A stretch of DNA of 64,000 nucleotides from Anticarsia gemmatalis (lineage: Eukaryota > Arthropoda > Insecta > Lepidoptera > Erebidae): NCBI RefSeq assembly GCF_050436995.1, contig NC_134754.1:3465001-3529000 (forward strand), read 5' to 3'. The translations under genes and the position numbers were made by a program. Position 1 is the stretch's first letter; every line of letters begins with the position of its first letter. This document shows, piece after piece, positions 11,041 through 22,800 of the stretch. The notes under the pieces were generated by a model, which worked only from the letters and a program-made list of their open reading frames with translations, searched no databases and was not told where the DNA came from.

Positions 11041-11258
11041 GAAAGGCATTGGGCGAGATATTATGTAGTCTTCTATAAATCGAAACGAAATCGATCTAAA
11101 ACAAATTATCACCCTCATTCCGAAAGACTTGGGGGTGGGTTAACTTTACAGTCATATTACAAGATTGCAAACTAAACTGATATACATAATTTAGAATTTA
11201 ATTATATTTATATAGTATTGAAATTGTATCTAATAGATTTGACTCATTTATACGGCGC

Positions 11259-11440
11259 TTAATCAGCTTTTTTGTCACTCTATACAAAATAGGCCATTGA
11301 AAAAAATTCATTTGACATTCACAAGCATTCACGAGCTTTCACATTAACCAATCAGTAGAGTAATCTATTTTGATGAATTGCTTTTAGTGAAATACAGACT
11401 TATACACCTATTTTGTATATGAAGCCTAAAAGTCGATTAA
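11259..11440. mobile_element. 182-bp MITE with TTAA at both ends (piggyBac-like)
   Basis: Imperfect terminal inverted repeats of about 34 bp face each other. The left is TTAATCAGCTTTTTTGTC followed by TATACAAAATAGG, and the right is the reverse complement of TTAATCGACTTTTAGGC followed by TATACAAAATAGG. The inner 13 bp match exactly. Both ends sit on TTAA, the piggyBac target. The internal sequence is non-coding. Confidence 0.6.
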
Positions 11441-14045
11441 ATTGCCATTTACCCTTTACAACTCGTGTTTTAAAAGGTTTCAACTTTGCAAATTAAAAGC
11501 ACTTTTCTCTACGATATTATCTTTTTTAGTTTTTATCTAAATTATCTGTTCTTTGTAAATCAAAGTCTTGTTTTCGTAATCTGTATTAGGTTTTTTTCCA
11601 TTACGTAATTGCGTCGCTCCAATTCTTTGAGAGTTGTTAATTACTAAATAATGATCTTATCTGTTGCCCTTTAAGATGTATTTACACATAAATAACTTGG
11701 AATAGCCGTTTCCTGGGTAGTTATTTTAGACCTTACAGGAAAAGGTGAAACAAATCGTTTGTTAAACTAAAATCGTCCCACATAAAAAGCTGGTATTTCG
11801 AAATAGAAAGAAATACAATTACGGTAAGAAAACGCTATGAAGAGAAATGAAAGTCCGTACGTTCTTTACTCTGTTCTCGAAACTTTCCCAATACCCATTT
11901 AAACAACGTTGTGAACAAAAAGTCTAAATCTTAATAATAATTTAAAAAAAACTCATACCCATATTAGAACAATTGTTAGGTACAAGTTGTATAAGTAAGC
12001 ATGTACAAAGTTATTAAAACGACGACTTCGTCAAACATAAATTTCAAGGGAAAAGGCCGAATAAATAAAGGAATAATTACAGACTAAAGGCAAACTTATT
12101 CTATTCTAAGAATCGGAAATGATTAAAGTTGATAATGCGAAAAGTAAGCCTTAGTTCCGACTTGAAATTTATTGCACAAATGAATGATGAAATTAAAGGC
12201 ATCCGGACTATTTATTTAATTAACGCTGTTCCCCGAATTGAAAGTTGAAAGGAAATTCTTCCACGAATTTTGTTTCGCACTTACCTATTTCTTGATAGCT
12301 GATTTTATTGTGTAAATCAGTCTGGAGGTTAATTAGAGGAATACCTGCCGAAAAATTGAAAAATAATTATATTTTAGGGAAGACTGCACTAAAAACCATT
12401 TAAAATTAGCTTTTTAAAAAGACTGGATTCCAATTTTGTGTACCTTCTTTTGTAGGTAATATTTTTTTATGTTTCTCAAATATTTTAAATCTGTTTAGTT
12501 CCGTTCCGATGCTTTGAAGTCTTTACGTACTTAAAGATCTCATAGAACATATAGTTTGTGAGTCACGTTCCTGTATTATTCTGTTTAAGTCGCTTGTACG
12601 ATAACTACATAAAATAACAGACTCATTTTACGACAATTGTATATCCTGGTACAAAACTATATACTTTTTTGTACTACAATCAATCATTATTAGATACAGT
12701 CATGACATCTATAAATCAACAAGCTATAAAGCAAAAATATCGTAATAAATGTTCCAACTGTACTGTCGACTGGTACCTGACTCTATAAAACTGTACTCCA
12801 TTTAAAAACGAACTCTACGTTGTGATGAATAAAGTTTATTTCGTTTTGTATTTCTCATAGATTCTTTTTTTGTCTCGTCAGTCGGATCTAACAGTTTTCG
12901 GCTTCCCGGAATTGAAAATGTTGAAGTGAGTAAAAATATAGTCACGGTTTCGTGTTTGTGTTTTATGCAAATGGAGTTTGGCCGGGTACAGCGTGTCGGT
13001 ATCAAACCCTATTGGATTTTGGACGATACCGTTCATTGACTCGCCTGTTTCAATGAAAACTAAATGGCAATTTCTATTGGCAGTTGACATGCGAAATGGC
13101 TTAAATCGATTCTACGACTCTAGAGAGCTATTTTGTATATGTTTAACTTCGCGTGTGAATATTATTCCAAGTCCAGTTATCGTCACAAAAATGTAACGAG
13201 GTTATTCTGTCCCTTTAAAAATATTAAAAGACTATATTTTATGGCACCTAGATGAGTCTCAAAATGTTTCTTCCCACGTTTTAACTCAGCGGAGTCAAAA
13301 TCAGCGAACGACTTTATTAAATTTTAAATGTGTAACGTCAGAGCAGGCTCAGTATGAGGAAATGAGCTCTGTTACATTGCTTCCGACGCTTAACCAGTGT
13401 ATGCATAAAGACGTCTCGTAATTCCTTTGCAATTTCGTTAGATCCTGTGTACGGAGGCGCTCGTCAACGAATATGAACGCGGTGAGGAAACGTGTTTACC
13501 TGTATTAAATATGACACTAAAATGTAAGGTAAGGTAGAGGAGTTGCTTCTTTTTTTCGTCATTTTTTAACATATACTATCAAAACTTAGCAATTAACCAT
13601 TATCCAAAGAAAAAACAGCACTAAAGCTACTTTTGAACGCTTCAATCGATTCCAATGTTTCTTTTATGCATGATCCACTATTGATGCAGTCACGGAAAAT
13701 ATTTCACCGAAAATTTCGAGTACCGTGGATTCGACAACCAAATAATAATATTGCGTGTAGGCTTACCGAGTACAATCTACAAAATCTGTTTCAATAATAA
13801 TTTTGATATTCCGCGTTGCAATAGCACTCTTACACTATAAAAGCGACTGAAAATAAACCTGAGTAAGCCGCTACACGCTTTATAGCTTTCCCGAAACAGT
13901 TAACGAATATCGTTTATTTTTTACCAGCTATCGAAACTGCTGGATCGAATTTTTCTTTTTTGTAAAATTTCATAACCCGAGGATTTTTATATGAAGCTTT
14001 TTTCGTGTACATGAATTCCATCGTACTGTAACATTATTTGAATCA
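11441..14045. other. Gene-poor AT-rich DNA
   Basis: No supported gene. The overlapping short ORFs at about 12802-13196 have no domain or splice support. Confidence 0.4.
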
Positions 14046-14089
14046 CATATTTAGCTGTGTAACCTATGTAGGTTACACAGCTAAATATG
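14046..14089. repeat. Perfect hairpin, 20-bp stem, 4-nt loop
   Basis: Arm 14046-14065 is the exact reverse complement of 14070-14089; the loop is ATGT. It lies 9 nt from a second perfect hairpin at 14099-14130. Confidence 0.9.
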
Positions 14090-14098
14090 AAACACCAC

Positions 14099-14130
14099 AC
14101 CTATTTTTGAATATGTATTCAAAAATAGGT
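14099..14130. repeat. Perfect hairpin, 15-bp stem, 2-nt loop
   Basis: Arm 14099-14113 is the exact reverse complement of 14116-14130, with TG between. It is unrelated in sequence to the neighbouring hairpin at 14046-14089. Confidence 0.9.
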
Positions 14131-16556
14131 ACAAGGAAGTTTCGTATAAATAGACTTACATCGAGAAAAAGAACACCAATGTCTCGACTATACTACAAAA
14201 CGATAAAATCGCTAACATCCCTATTCTGGCTGGCGCAGCGTGTGGTAATCATAAAACTTGGCCCATTTACCCGAAGCGGTCGCTCTGTCCCCCAGCCGCA
14301 TTTCCATACGTGAATACAACTTTTTTATTCCCAAAAGTAGCGGAAAAAATGTCCACGAATATTGTGAATTTGTGATTCGTTGTCAAATTGATTCGTGTGA
14401 TTTCGAAAGGTAGCTTTTTGCGTACGTAATTGAAAAGCCATTTGTTCGGAATGTTCATTTTGCAATTCGTCGTTGTATTTTTAGGAGTTGAAATAGTTCG
14501 ACAGCAGAGCCGGTCTATTTCCATATCCATCGCAGAACTTTTAGTGCAAAAAATATAGTGGGCAAAGTTTCCGCAAAATCCACGTTGTGTGTCAAAACGT
14601 AGCATACTGTGATCTCCTGTTGAATAGTTCGTTTGGTAGCCTCATTTTTTTGTATTGTGAACCTGATGAAAGGACGGATGTACGTATTATTACCGTTATA
14701 TTACCAGGAATCGATTCTTGTCGTATTCATTATTCGTACTTGATATAGTATCTTTGGCTGTATCTGTTGTCAGGAATTATGAAAAGATTCAAATACCATA
14801 CAAATCTCAATAAGGCATCAAAATGGCTCCTTACTCTTCGTCTTTCAAATGAAATACCGCTTCAATTTAGATTGTACAGTCCTCATATAGCCTTGAGTCA
14901 GTTGAGTCGAGTTTCAACAATAGTTCTGCCAATGTAGACTGTAACAACAACATCGTCACCTCATTTTATCAACTGACAAAATATTGTAGTCTTACACAGA
15001 GACTCTACCCACTCCTTTGACACAATCTCTCAGGCACTTCAACTCCCACACGTCAAACAAAATGCACAAGACGTGTTTTTCACTTAAATGTGATTTCCAT
15101 CGCTACTTGTAACTGAAAGCAAATTAAGTGCGACAGCTTTGAGGCGTCCCACACAAGTAATGTTACCTACAAAAGACTTGAGCATTTTTATTACTAGAGG
15201 GAGTGATACGGGTCTGAGATATTCGGAAATGAATTTTACCTCCTTATTTTAAATACACGTAGAGGAATAAATACACATATTCAACGAAAATAAACGTAGT
15301 TTTTAAATGGGCAAAAGCAATCGTTTGGCGTTGGCGATACTTTGTTATAAGAGTTTTTTACTCATCGGGGGTATTTCTCTTGTAAGATTCACTGAATTAT
15401 GTGTCAAATATTACAAGCGCATACTTATAACCGGCTGGAGTTTATGGTACCTCAGAGACACGAAAATGTGCAAAAACTTTGTGCTGAAACCAAGCCCAAC
15501 AAAATGTATAAACGTATATACCTAATAGCCAAATCTTTCATTAAAACGCAATCAAAAATTTACGCTTCTAATAAATAACTTAAATTATCTTGAAACGCTA
15601 ATAAAACATGCATCTAGTAAGCATTTACTTTATATTTAACGTGTGTTAGTTTAAAACTAATACTCGTACTCACATAAAATATGCTCACGAAACTTCAGCA
15701 GTTTGGGTTAGATAAAAGACATTTTCGTAGCTCGAAGTTCGCTAAGAATTTGCGAGATAAATCTAGTAGGTAACAGTTTAATAGGGTGTGAGAGCTAAGA
15801 CATTGACCTAATAAGAAAATGGGTGTCGACACTACTCGTAGCGAAGTGACGCGCTGCCTCTGATAAGATTACACTGGGAATGTTCTAGGACTTATAGATT
15901 TTAGACGACGTCTTAAGGTTTTGTTGCAGTGGAGTGCATGTGCATTTATATCCAGTTGACTGAGTTTAAGAATGGATTTGTTCGTGATGTTTTACTTGTG
16001 AATAGGGCTGACGGTTATTCTTTTTTATGTATTCATACAGTCGTTGAATTAGTTGCTGTATTTTTTTTCTATAATGCATAATTTGGTTATTTAACCTCAG
16101 CTACTACATGGATCTCTTTTTAAGATGTTTTCCATACGAGTTGATCTTAAATTCTATATTATAAATAATGTGGTTTATCTACTGAGTTATGCCGACGGGA
16201 TACCAAGGTACTTCCAAAAAACCCAATATGGGAATTAAAATAATTCATAAACAATGAGTAGAATTAAAATAGAAAAGTTATAACATAATACCAAGAATTT
16301 TAATTGAATATTGTTCCCAATACGCACTGAACTAGCTTTTGTAATGCAAAGCGAGTTAATCCCAAGTTGTTCCGCTAAACTTTGACTTTCCTTGATATTT
16401 GATGAATTGTTGATTAACCGAGTAATTTCGTTGTTCTGCAGATATAATCAAATTGTTGCTACGTTAACTAAACAAGATCAAAATACGGTCTACATCTTCT
16501 TGGAATAAATATATTGACTTACCTGCCACTAATGCAACAACTTTGGATTATATTGT
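14131..16556. other. Gene-poor AT-rich DNA
   Basis: No supported gene or recognised repeat. ORFs at 14267-14605 (minus) and 15307-15525 (plus) lack domains and splice support. Confidence 0.4.
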
Positions 16557-17048
16557 ACTAGCTGACCCGCGCAACTTCGCTTGCGTCACATAAGAGAGAA
16601 TGGGTCAGAATTTTCCATGTTTTTGTAACACTTTTTACTGTTACCTACTCTGCTCCTATTGGTCGTAGCGTGATGATATAAAATATGCTTTTTTTTCACG
16701 AAATATATTCTCAAAATTATTTATGTCTCTTAGTATAACGAAGTCGCGCTAAGGCATATCCGCCATTAAAACAGTTGCCATGGCAACGGAATTTTGTTAA
16801 TGCAATGTCATTATAATATTGATTTTTCGCGACTTCGTTGAATTTTCTGAATTTTCCCGGGAAATGCGTCATTTTCCCGGGGTAAAAAGTAGCCTATGTC
16901 CTTTCTCGGGTATCAAAATATCTTCATACGAAATTTCATGCAAATTGGTAGTTTAGACGTGATTGAGTAGCAGACAGACAGACAGACAGACAGATAGATA
17001 GACAGACAGACAGACAGAGTTACTTTCGTATTTATAATATTATAGTAT
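16557..17048 (+). mobile_element. Chimeric RTE/SINE-type repeat
   Basis: It opens with the CTAGCTGACCCGCGCAACTT head and GGTCAGAATTTTCCATG block of the 7289 family. After about 16680 it switches to unrelated sequence. It closes with the GGGTAAAAAGTAGCCTATGTC and ACGAAATTTCATGCAAATTGG blocks of a different RTE tail, then a CAGA microsatellite and TTTATAATATTATAGTATAG. The middle contains a 12-bp inverted repeat (16737-16748 and 16828-16839) around the 14-bp palindrome GTTGCCATGGCAAC. Confidence 0.65.
16971..17018. repeat. (CAGA)n microsatellite
   Basis: About twelve tetranucleotide units of CAGA with one GATA interruption, forming part of the tail of the repeat at 16557-17048. Confidence 0.9.
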
Positions 17049-17349
17049 AGTATGGATTAAAATTCAAACTTTAAACATCGCAGCAAATTGACGGTGATAT
17101 TGTTATAAACCTCTAAAGGTTTGTTGCTTAAAAAGTTGAAAATCGTTATTAAGCATCTGTTCCTGATTTCGGAATCTACAGTTTCTACAATACCTCTATT
17201 TACAGTTTCAATAACTTTACAATCAAATTGTTCATACCTACATCTAGAAAGTTTTAAAAGCAAACATGAAGAAAATCCACACGATATTTTAATTTCCTTA
17301 TAACGTTAATCTGAAAGTAATATCGCAATACCAACGTCGTTATGACTGT

Positions 17350-17760
17350 TCATTTTCCATTTGCACAGGTAAATTCCTCGCCGCCTATTCCTAGGCGTGA
17401 TGGAATTTCGATAACCTCCGGCAATGGCGGCGACGTTCCGATGCAAAAATTGACGTGCCTCACGTAACTTCCCTCAGGTATTATACACCATCCAAGTACG
17501 TAATGGCTAAGATGCTGAAGAAAAATTTGGTAGAAGGTCGTTGACTTGTATTCCGGTCTTGTTCTGATGTCTAATAAGTGGAAATGAAGGGGAACTATGT
17601 TGATATCGAACTTGCATGCGACAAATACTTGTTTATAAATTGATGAACCTATAAGGCCAGTATTTGGAATGTTTCTTGACTCTTCAATAGAGGAAAAATA
17701 AAATTGAAATAGAATATAAAAAAATACAAAAGTTAAAATTTCATGCTCTAAAAATTGCAT
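17350..17760 (-). CDS. Orphan 136-residue ORF, function unknown
   Basis: The longest open frame in the 4.8-25 kb desert that is not transposon-related. It starts with a hydrophobic stretch (residues about 9-24, LTFVFFYILFQFYFSS) that could be a signal peptide or membrane anchor. It continues with a mixed, protein-like sequence containing several cysteines and ends FTCANGK. No domain is recognised, no splice sites or polyadenylation signal are apparent, and an ORF this long could arise by chance or be a decayed exon. Confidence 0.2.
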   Translation of the reverse strand: MQFLEHEILTFVFFYILFQFYFSSIEESRNIPNTGLIGSSIYKQVFVACKFDINIVPLHFHLLDIRTRPEYKSTTFYQIFLQHLSHYVLGWCIIPEGSYVRHVNFCIGTSPPLPEVIEIPSRLGIGGEEFTCANGK

Positions 17761-20700
17761 TCAACATTAAGTACTAAACCTACCAAACGAAATGGAAATC
17801 CATTATATTTTTTTACTACGAGTAAACCTGGCAGTCGAGAAAATTACCTGAAAATATTAACCCGCATGCTCTTCCGAGTCTGAAAAAAAGTAAAATGTAA
17901 ACAGCGCATTTTCATTTCCATCCTCCATTAGAAAACCTTCACACCAAAAACGAAACAAGGGAAAACACGGCTCGGGGAGCTGCTAACAAAAGTTACGTGC
18001 TCTAAAATCCTCAGATATAAAAAGTATATTACCGAAACGAAAGGGCCAGTCTCAGGTGAGATGATCCACTTTTTACCTTCATTAATTAGGGAAAGCAAAA
18101 AGAGGTAATTAACGGTTCTGTTCACATTCTCCGGAACTTTTTAGGCGATTTCTTTGAATTAAATATACTTCGATTAGAATTGGAATTGTCTTGATCATTG
18201 TCTTCCTATTTTTATATGCGGATACTTGTAAGATATCGCAGTGGAATATTTTCTTAACTCGCTTGAGAATACAGAAACTCTATTTATATCCACCGAATGT
18301 TAAGATTGCATGTGTATACTATATACAACAACTTTGCGACGATATTTTAGCTATCGGCAACCTGCCACTTGCAAATGACATTTATAACCTAATCTCTCCG
18401 TGAGTTAAATATATCCAGATTATGTGAGTGGTAGATTTAGATATTTATTTTCTTACAGATAAGTTAGTTTTTATTTTATTTATTTAGAAAATTTTATGTT
18501 TAGGCAGTACAGTTTGAAATCCGCTGACAAACATTCTACCTGACAACGTGTAAATGGTAGAGGATTTCTCAATCCAATACAATGTGGTGCAGATGAAAAA
18601 TGAAACAGCAAACTCCTTTTGTGGTTTCGACTAAAATGTATGACAAAATATTTTGTGACACGTGTTTTGAAATTGTAAAGGGAATATAGATAGAAATATG
18701 ATTTTTACCAAACAGGCTACAATGGAATCTAAATTTTATTTTGTATCAATACTTATAGCACTATAATATAGACGAATTGGGTGCTATAATACAAGGTGTT
18801 TGTAAGTCAAAATGCTAAATATACCTATTAATTCTGACATAGCAATCTATGCTATACAAAAAAGTTTATGATATTGGTAGGTATTTCCGGAATGTCGTCG
18901 ACATAAATCTAAAATATGAAAGCGGTCGAAAAAGATCGTCTTTTTATCAATTGAATGTCATTCGACTTGTCTTTTTACTCATAATGAGGTTTCTTTAATA
19001 ATTTTCCTGCTTCGAGCCTCGTTTGAACATTATAAATAAGTCAAAGTCTTCGCTCAAAGCTTTTTGATATTTTTGACTAAGACTTCACTGACAGAACTGG
19101 TTTATAGCTGTATATTTATTACATCAAAAATATCTAGATAAGATGAAAGCAAAAACCCGTGGTTCAATCCCAGCGACACCAATTGTATTCTTAGATCCGG
19201 GAAGGATATTGGCTTTTCTATTTTAGTTTATATCACTGGTCTTAGACCGCTCCGGAAGACTTGCAGATCCCTCCGCCGTTTACTGTCTCTGCTAGACTCT
19301 GGCCGTAAAAAACAATCTTATACCTACTCATTCAAAGCAAGAAAAAATATTTGTAACATAAAAATAACTTTAAAAGTGCTATTTTAAATAGAGGTTACAT
19401 ATTTAGCCTCTTGTTCCGACGATAATTGATTTTTCAACTTTTAAGGGCAAAGTGTAAAGTCGTCCGACTTTCTAAACTGAAGGACGTTCGAAGACAAAAA
19501 AAAACACGCAGAGACTTTGAAGTTCCATCGATAAGGACCTTGATGCTTTAGCTACGATTATTTCTAAGAATTTGTTACAAATTGTCACAAGTTTACTATC
19601 ATCGTTTCAGAGAATTGTGTAAGTGATCGCTAAAGGACAGTTTGTCAAACTAGGTTAATAGTTGGGACACATGTTATTACATTCTTTGGTTATTGGTATT
19701 CCTGTTCTTCGAGGCTCTTGAAACTGAACCATAGGGTGAGCAACTAATAAGATATTCTAAAAAATACACTATACCTACGAAAACATAAAGACTACATAAA
19801 AACGATTTATTATATTATATGGTATCTCCTTCTGTAGCGAACACCTGTTGTGACTGTAGTCAGTAGAGTGTAATTACAGTCGTTATCCTCTGTTGAAAGT
19901 ATCTAATAACAAAAGTTCATGAAGAGATTTGCTAATATTTTGTAAGGCTAACATAAAAAAATCCTTTTCTCTAACACTGTTTTAAAGGTATTTGATTCAC
20001 AAAGTTAACGATTAAATATGACGTAAGTAAACACTTTATAAAATAGTTATTTTTATAGCCGTGTAGACGCATGATGAATATTATTGATGATAAACTTAGA
20101 TAATAATAAATATGTGCTTGGTATAAATATGTTTCGGCTCATATAATAATTACAGTATGTTGCACAGTTGTGATATAGCTTATCTGCAGAGGCCTTTATT
20201 ATTTCTTTCTTATAGACATTATTATCTTACTTTACTTGTAAAGCTTATTCCTTCCTTTACGTAGCCGCGTAGGAATGAAACAATAACATTGTTCACTGTT
20301 GTTTCTTGTTTGACAAACGGGATCTTTGTGTCATGACACAGTGTGCGTAGTGTGGTTTACCCTTTTAATATTTTATTAGAACGCTCTAGAACTTATTGTT
20401 ATATGACTTTAGTACGTGTATGAACTATCTTCTTTAGTTTTTAATAAATATCAGCTGCTGCTGTGAGGCGATTCCGTATGAAATTATTGAGTACTGAACC
20501 GTTGAGAATTTTTATTTAATATGTATGCAAAACCCTAATTAATACTTTAAAATGATTAAAAACACATTTTTTTATAACTTATTTTCGAGATACTCAATTG
20601 TACTTGTACCCAACGATATAATAGTATTTAAACGACAGTTAAATTGTGCATAGTTCTGCATTTGCTCGCTAGATGTCGCTGATTGGCTTCTAAATATTGG

Positions 20701-21417
20701 CCGTATAAAACAGCCATAATCGAAGGCTCTCTAATATATTACTGTAATAAATAACAGGCAGAAATACGATGTCATAGGATGCCATATTATTGTTTAAATA
20801 AATCATCAACAGATTTTGGGTCAAGCACTTTTGGCGCCAAAACGACCAGAACGAATATATTCGGCCATAACTTTTTTAATATGCACCCTCGTCTTGTATG
20901 AGTTATCATACATTAATTTGTCCAAATAGTTTTATTTATGAGAGTTTTTCTTCTTTATAGGTTAGTGGTCAATCTTGAGTCGATTATGATGAGCATCAAT
21001 CAGTTCCTTTGCTGTTCCTTTATCAGTAAACATCAACTTAAATCAGTTTTAAGAAGTATGTCTGCTGGTTGTTAAACTTTAAACTACTTTAAGGGCTAAA
21101 GATTTTAATTGGTATAATATATTTCGTTTGGAGACGCTTCTGCTAAAAAATCATGGCATTAACTACTTGAAAGCAATAGATTTACTTACTACATAGAATA
21201 AAGGCGCCTTTTATTTGTAGACCTTCGTGTCCGCTTATCGATCGTCAAGTGCAAATGACCGTTAATGTCTACTGAGAATCCCTTGTTAATAATTATTCAT
21301 TCATAAAGTGTTATAAAACACGAATTATGTCTTTTTGAAAAATAAAAGAAACATCTGCATTATAATTATTACATTATAATAAATGTAAATCACATTTAAA
21401 ATACATACATAATATCA
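17761..21417. other. Gene-poor AT-rich DNA
   Basis: No supported gene. A GGTTCAATCCC box-B-like word at about 19159-19169 suggests a decayed tRNA-derived SINE, but no box A lies at the right distance. Confidence 0.4.
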
Positions 21418-21575
21418 AGCCTGTTATATCCGGGTGTATGCCTACACCTTCGGGCAGAAGTGTGTAAAAAACCCACGTCTCACCATTAACTATATAAGTC
21501 CCATGTAATTATAATAGGAGCCAGCCTATTGCCATATACCGGGCAAGCAAAACTGCGGGCTGCTATTTAGAAACA
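21418..21575 (+). repeat. Fragment of a common lepidopteran repeat
   Basis: Recognisable blocks are CCTGTTATATCCGGGTGTATG, CTATATAAGTCCCATGTAAT and GAGCCAGCCTATTGCCATAT followed by ACCGGGCA. I know this series of blocks from many lepidopteran intergenic regions. It is diverged and non-coding. A shorter relative lies at 35334-35410. Confidence 0.5.
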
Positions 21576-22133
21576 TTCTAATTTGATCAGAAAAGACCTG
21601 CTTGTTTTGAATACGATCCTACTTATCCTATGCTTTTTCATTTCTAGTGAAAAAAACTAAGCGCAAGCTCTATATGTATAAACAATGGTTTTAGGTGCAA
21701 TAGAAATATAAAAGAGTTCCAGCATAGAGAATACATAGAACAAAATCGCATTCAAATGAATTTAGAGAATAGAAAATTAAATAAAATTCGCACGAATTTG
21801 TTTGAAATCCATTTACACGTGAATAAAAGTATTCCTCGGAATATAGCTATTGTTCTGTTCACTTTATTTAAATTGAGTTAGTAATTAGAAACAGTCTGAC
21901 TAGACTAACCCTGTTATTCTAATTTATGGATAATATTAGACAAACTGGTATTCAGATTATACTGGTTTGAGTTATCTACTGAGAAATTCGAAGCAGAGTA
22001 TACCTACATTTAGAAATTACAAAAACAAAAGCTACGAATTGTTAGAGATAATCAGTTTAAAAGCGTAACGCTTGAAGTTATACTTTGATGTTTAAATATT
22101 TTATTTAGCAAACTTTTTTGTAACTTTTTCGTT

Positions 22134-22194
22134 CGTCGCTCTATGTAAAATACTGGTATTCAGCTGCATCCGGTGGGACTGGAAGTCGACTCCA
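22134..22194 (+). repeat. Tail fragment of the 5S-derived SINE
   Basis: Shares TACTGGTATTCAGCTGCATC and the following CGGTGGGACTGGAAGTCGAC with the 3' part of the SINE at 10693-11040. Only the tail is present. Confidence 0.65.
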
Positions 22195-22730
22195 ATATAT
22201 GTATATGTATAAGGCTAGGCTGATATATTTAGCAAACTTTTTAAAACAATAAACATACATTTAATTACGTAGATAACAGTCACAGAAATCGTTAAATCAT
22301 GATATAAACACATAAGAATCCAGCAAAATTTTACCTACCTATACTTAATATAAAATTAGTTTTTTCCTCTAATGTTGGCTAAAGTCACAGCCACCTGGCT
22401 GCTGTCAAGCAAACTAGGATGATAAATAATGCATGACCGCGATATTTATTGAAAAGAAAGTAATAAAGTATATCTATAAGATACTACTTTAGAATTTAAA
22501 GTATGAATAAGTGCTTTAACCTATTAAGGGCCATTTATAGAAGTAATTAATAAATTTTGGATTACCTATCCAATAGATAATATTTATATATATGGCAGCA
22601 AATGAATGAATGATATGTCCGAATTCCACATGATAAGGAAGTCGATGCTATTTACATTGCAAAAATTAAGTAGCGATAAATAAGTAATTATAATTCTCTA
22701 ATTAGGCCGTTGACGACTTTCAGATACTTA

Positions 22731-22800
22731 TAATATTTTAATGCAACGCGATTGAAAATTAAATTCAATCGCGTTTAAGACCCGTTGCATTATAATATTA
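22731..22800. repeat. Long hairpin with one bulge
   Basis: The inner stem is 22745-22756 against 22764-22775 (12 bp exact, loop AATTAAA). Around it, 22731-22747 pairs with 22784-22800 at 16 of 17 positions; an 8-nt bulge lies at 22776-22783. Confidence 0.8.

Noticed and set aside
10810..11118. 102-codon minus-strand ORF
   Set aside because: It lies inside the 5S-derived SINE and has no domain.
18191..18403. 70-codon ORF followed directly by a GTGAGT donor-like word
   Set aside because: No acceptor, no recognisable protein and biased AT-rich composition; chance is the simplest explanation.
19155..19175. Possible tRNA gene from a box-B-like GGTTCAATCCC
   Set aside because: No box A at the right distance and no cloverleaf; probably a SINE remnant.
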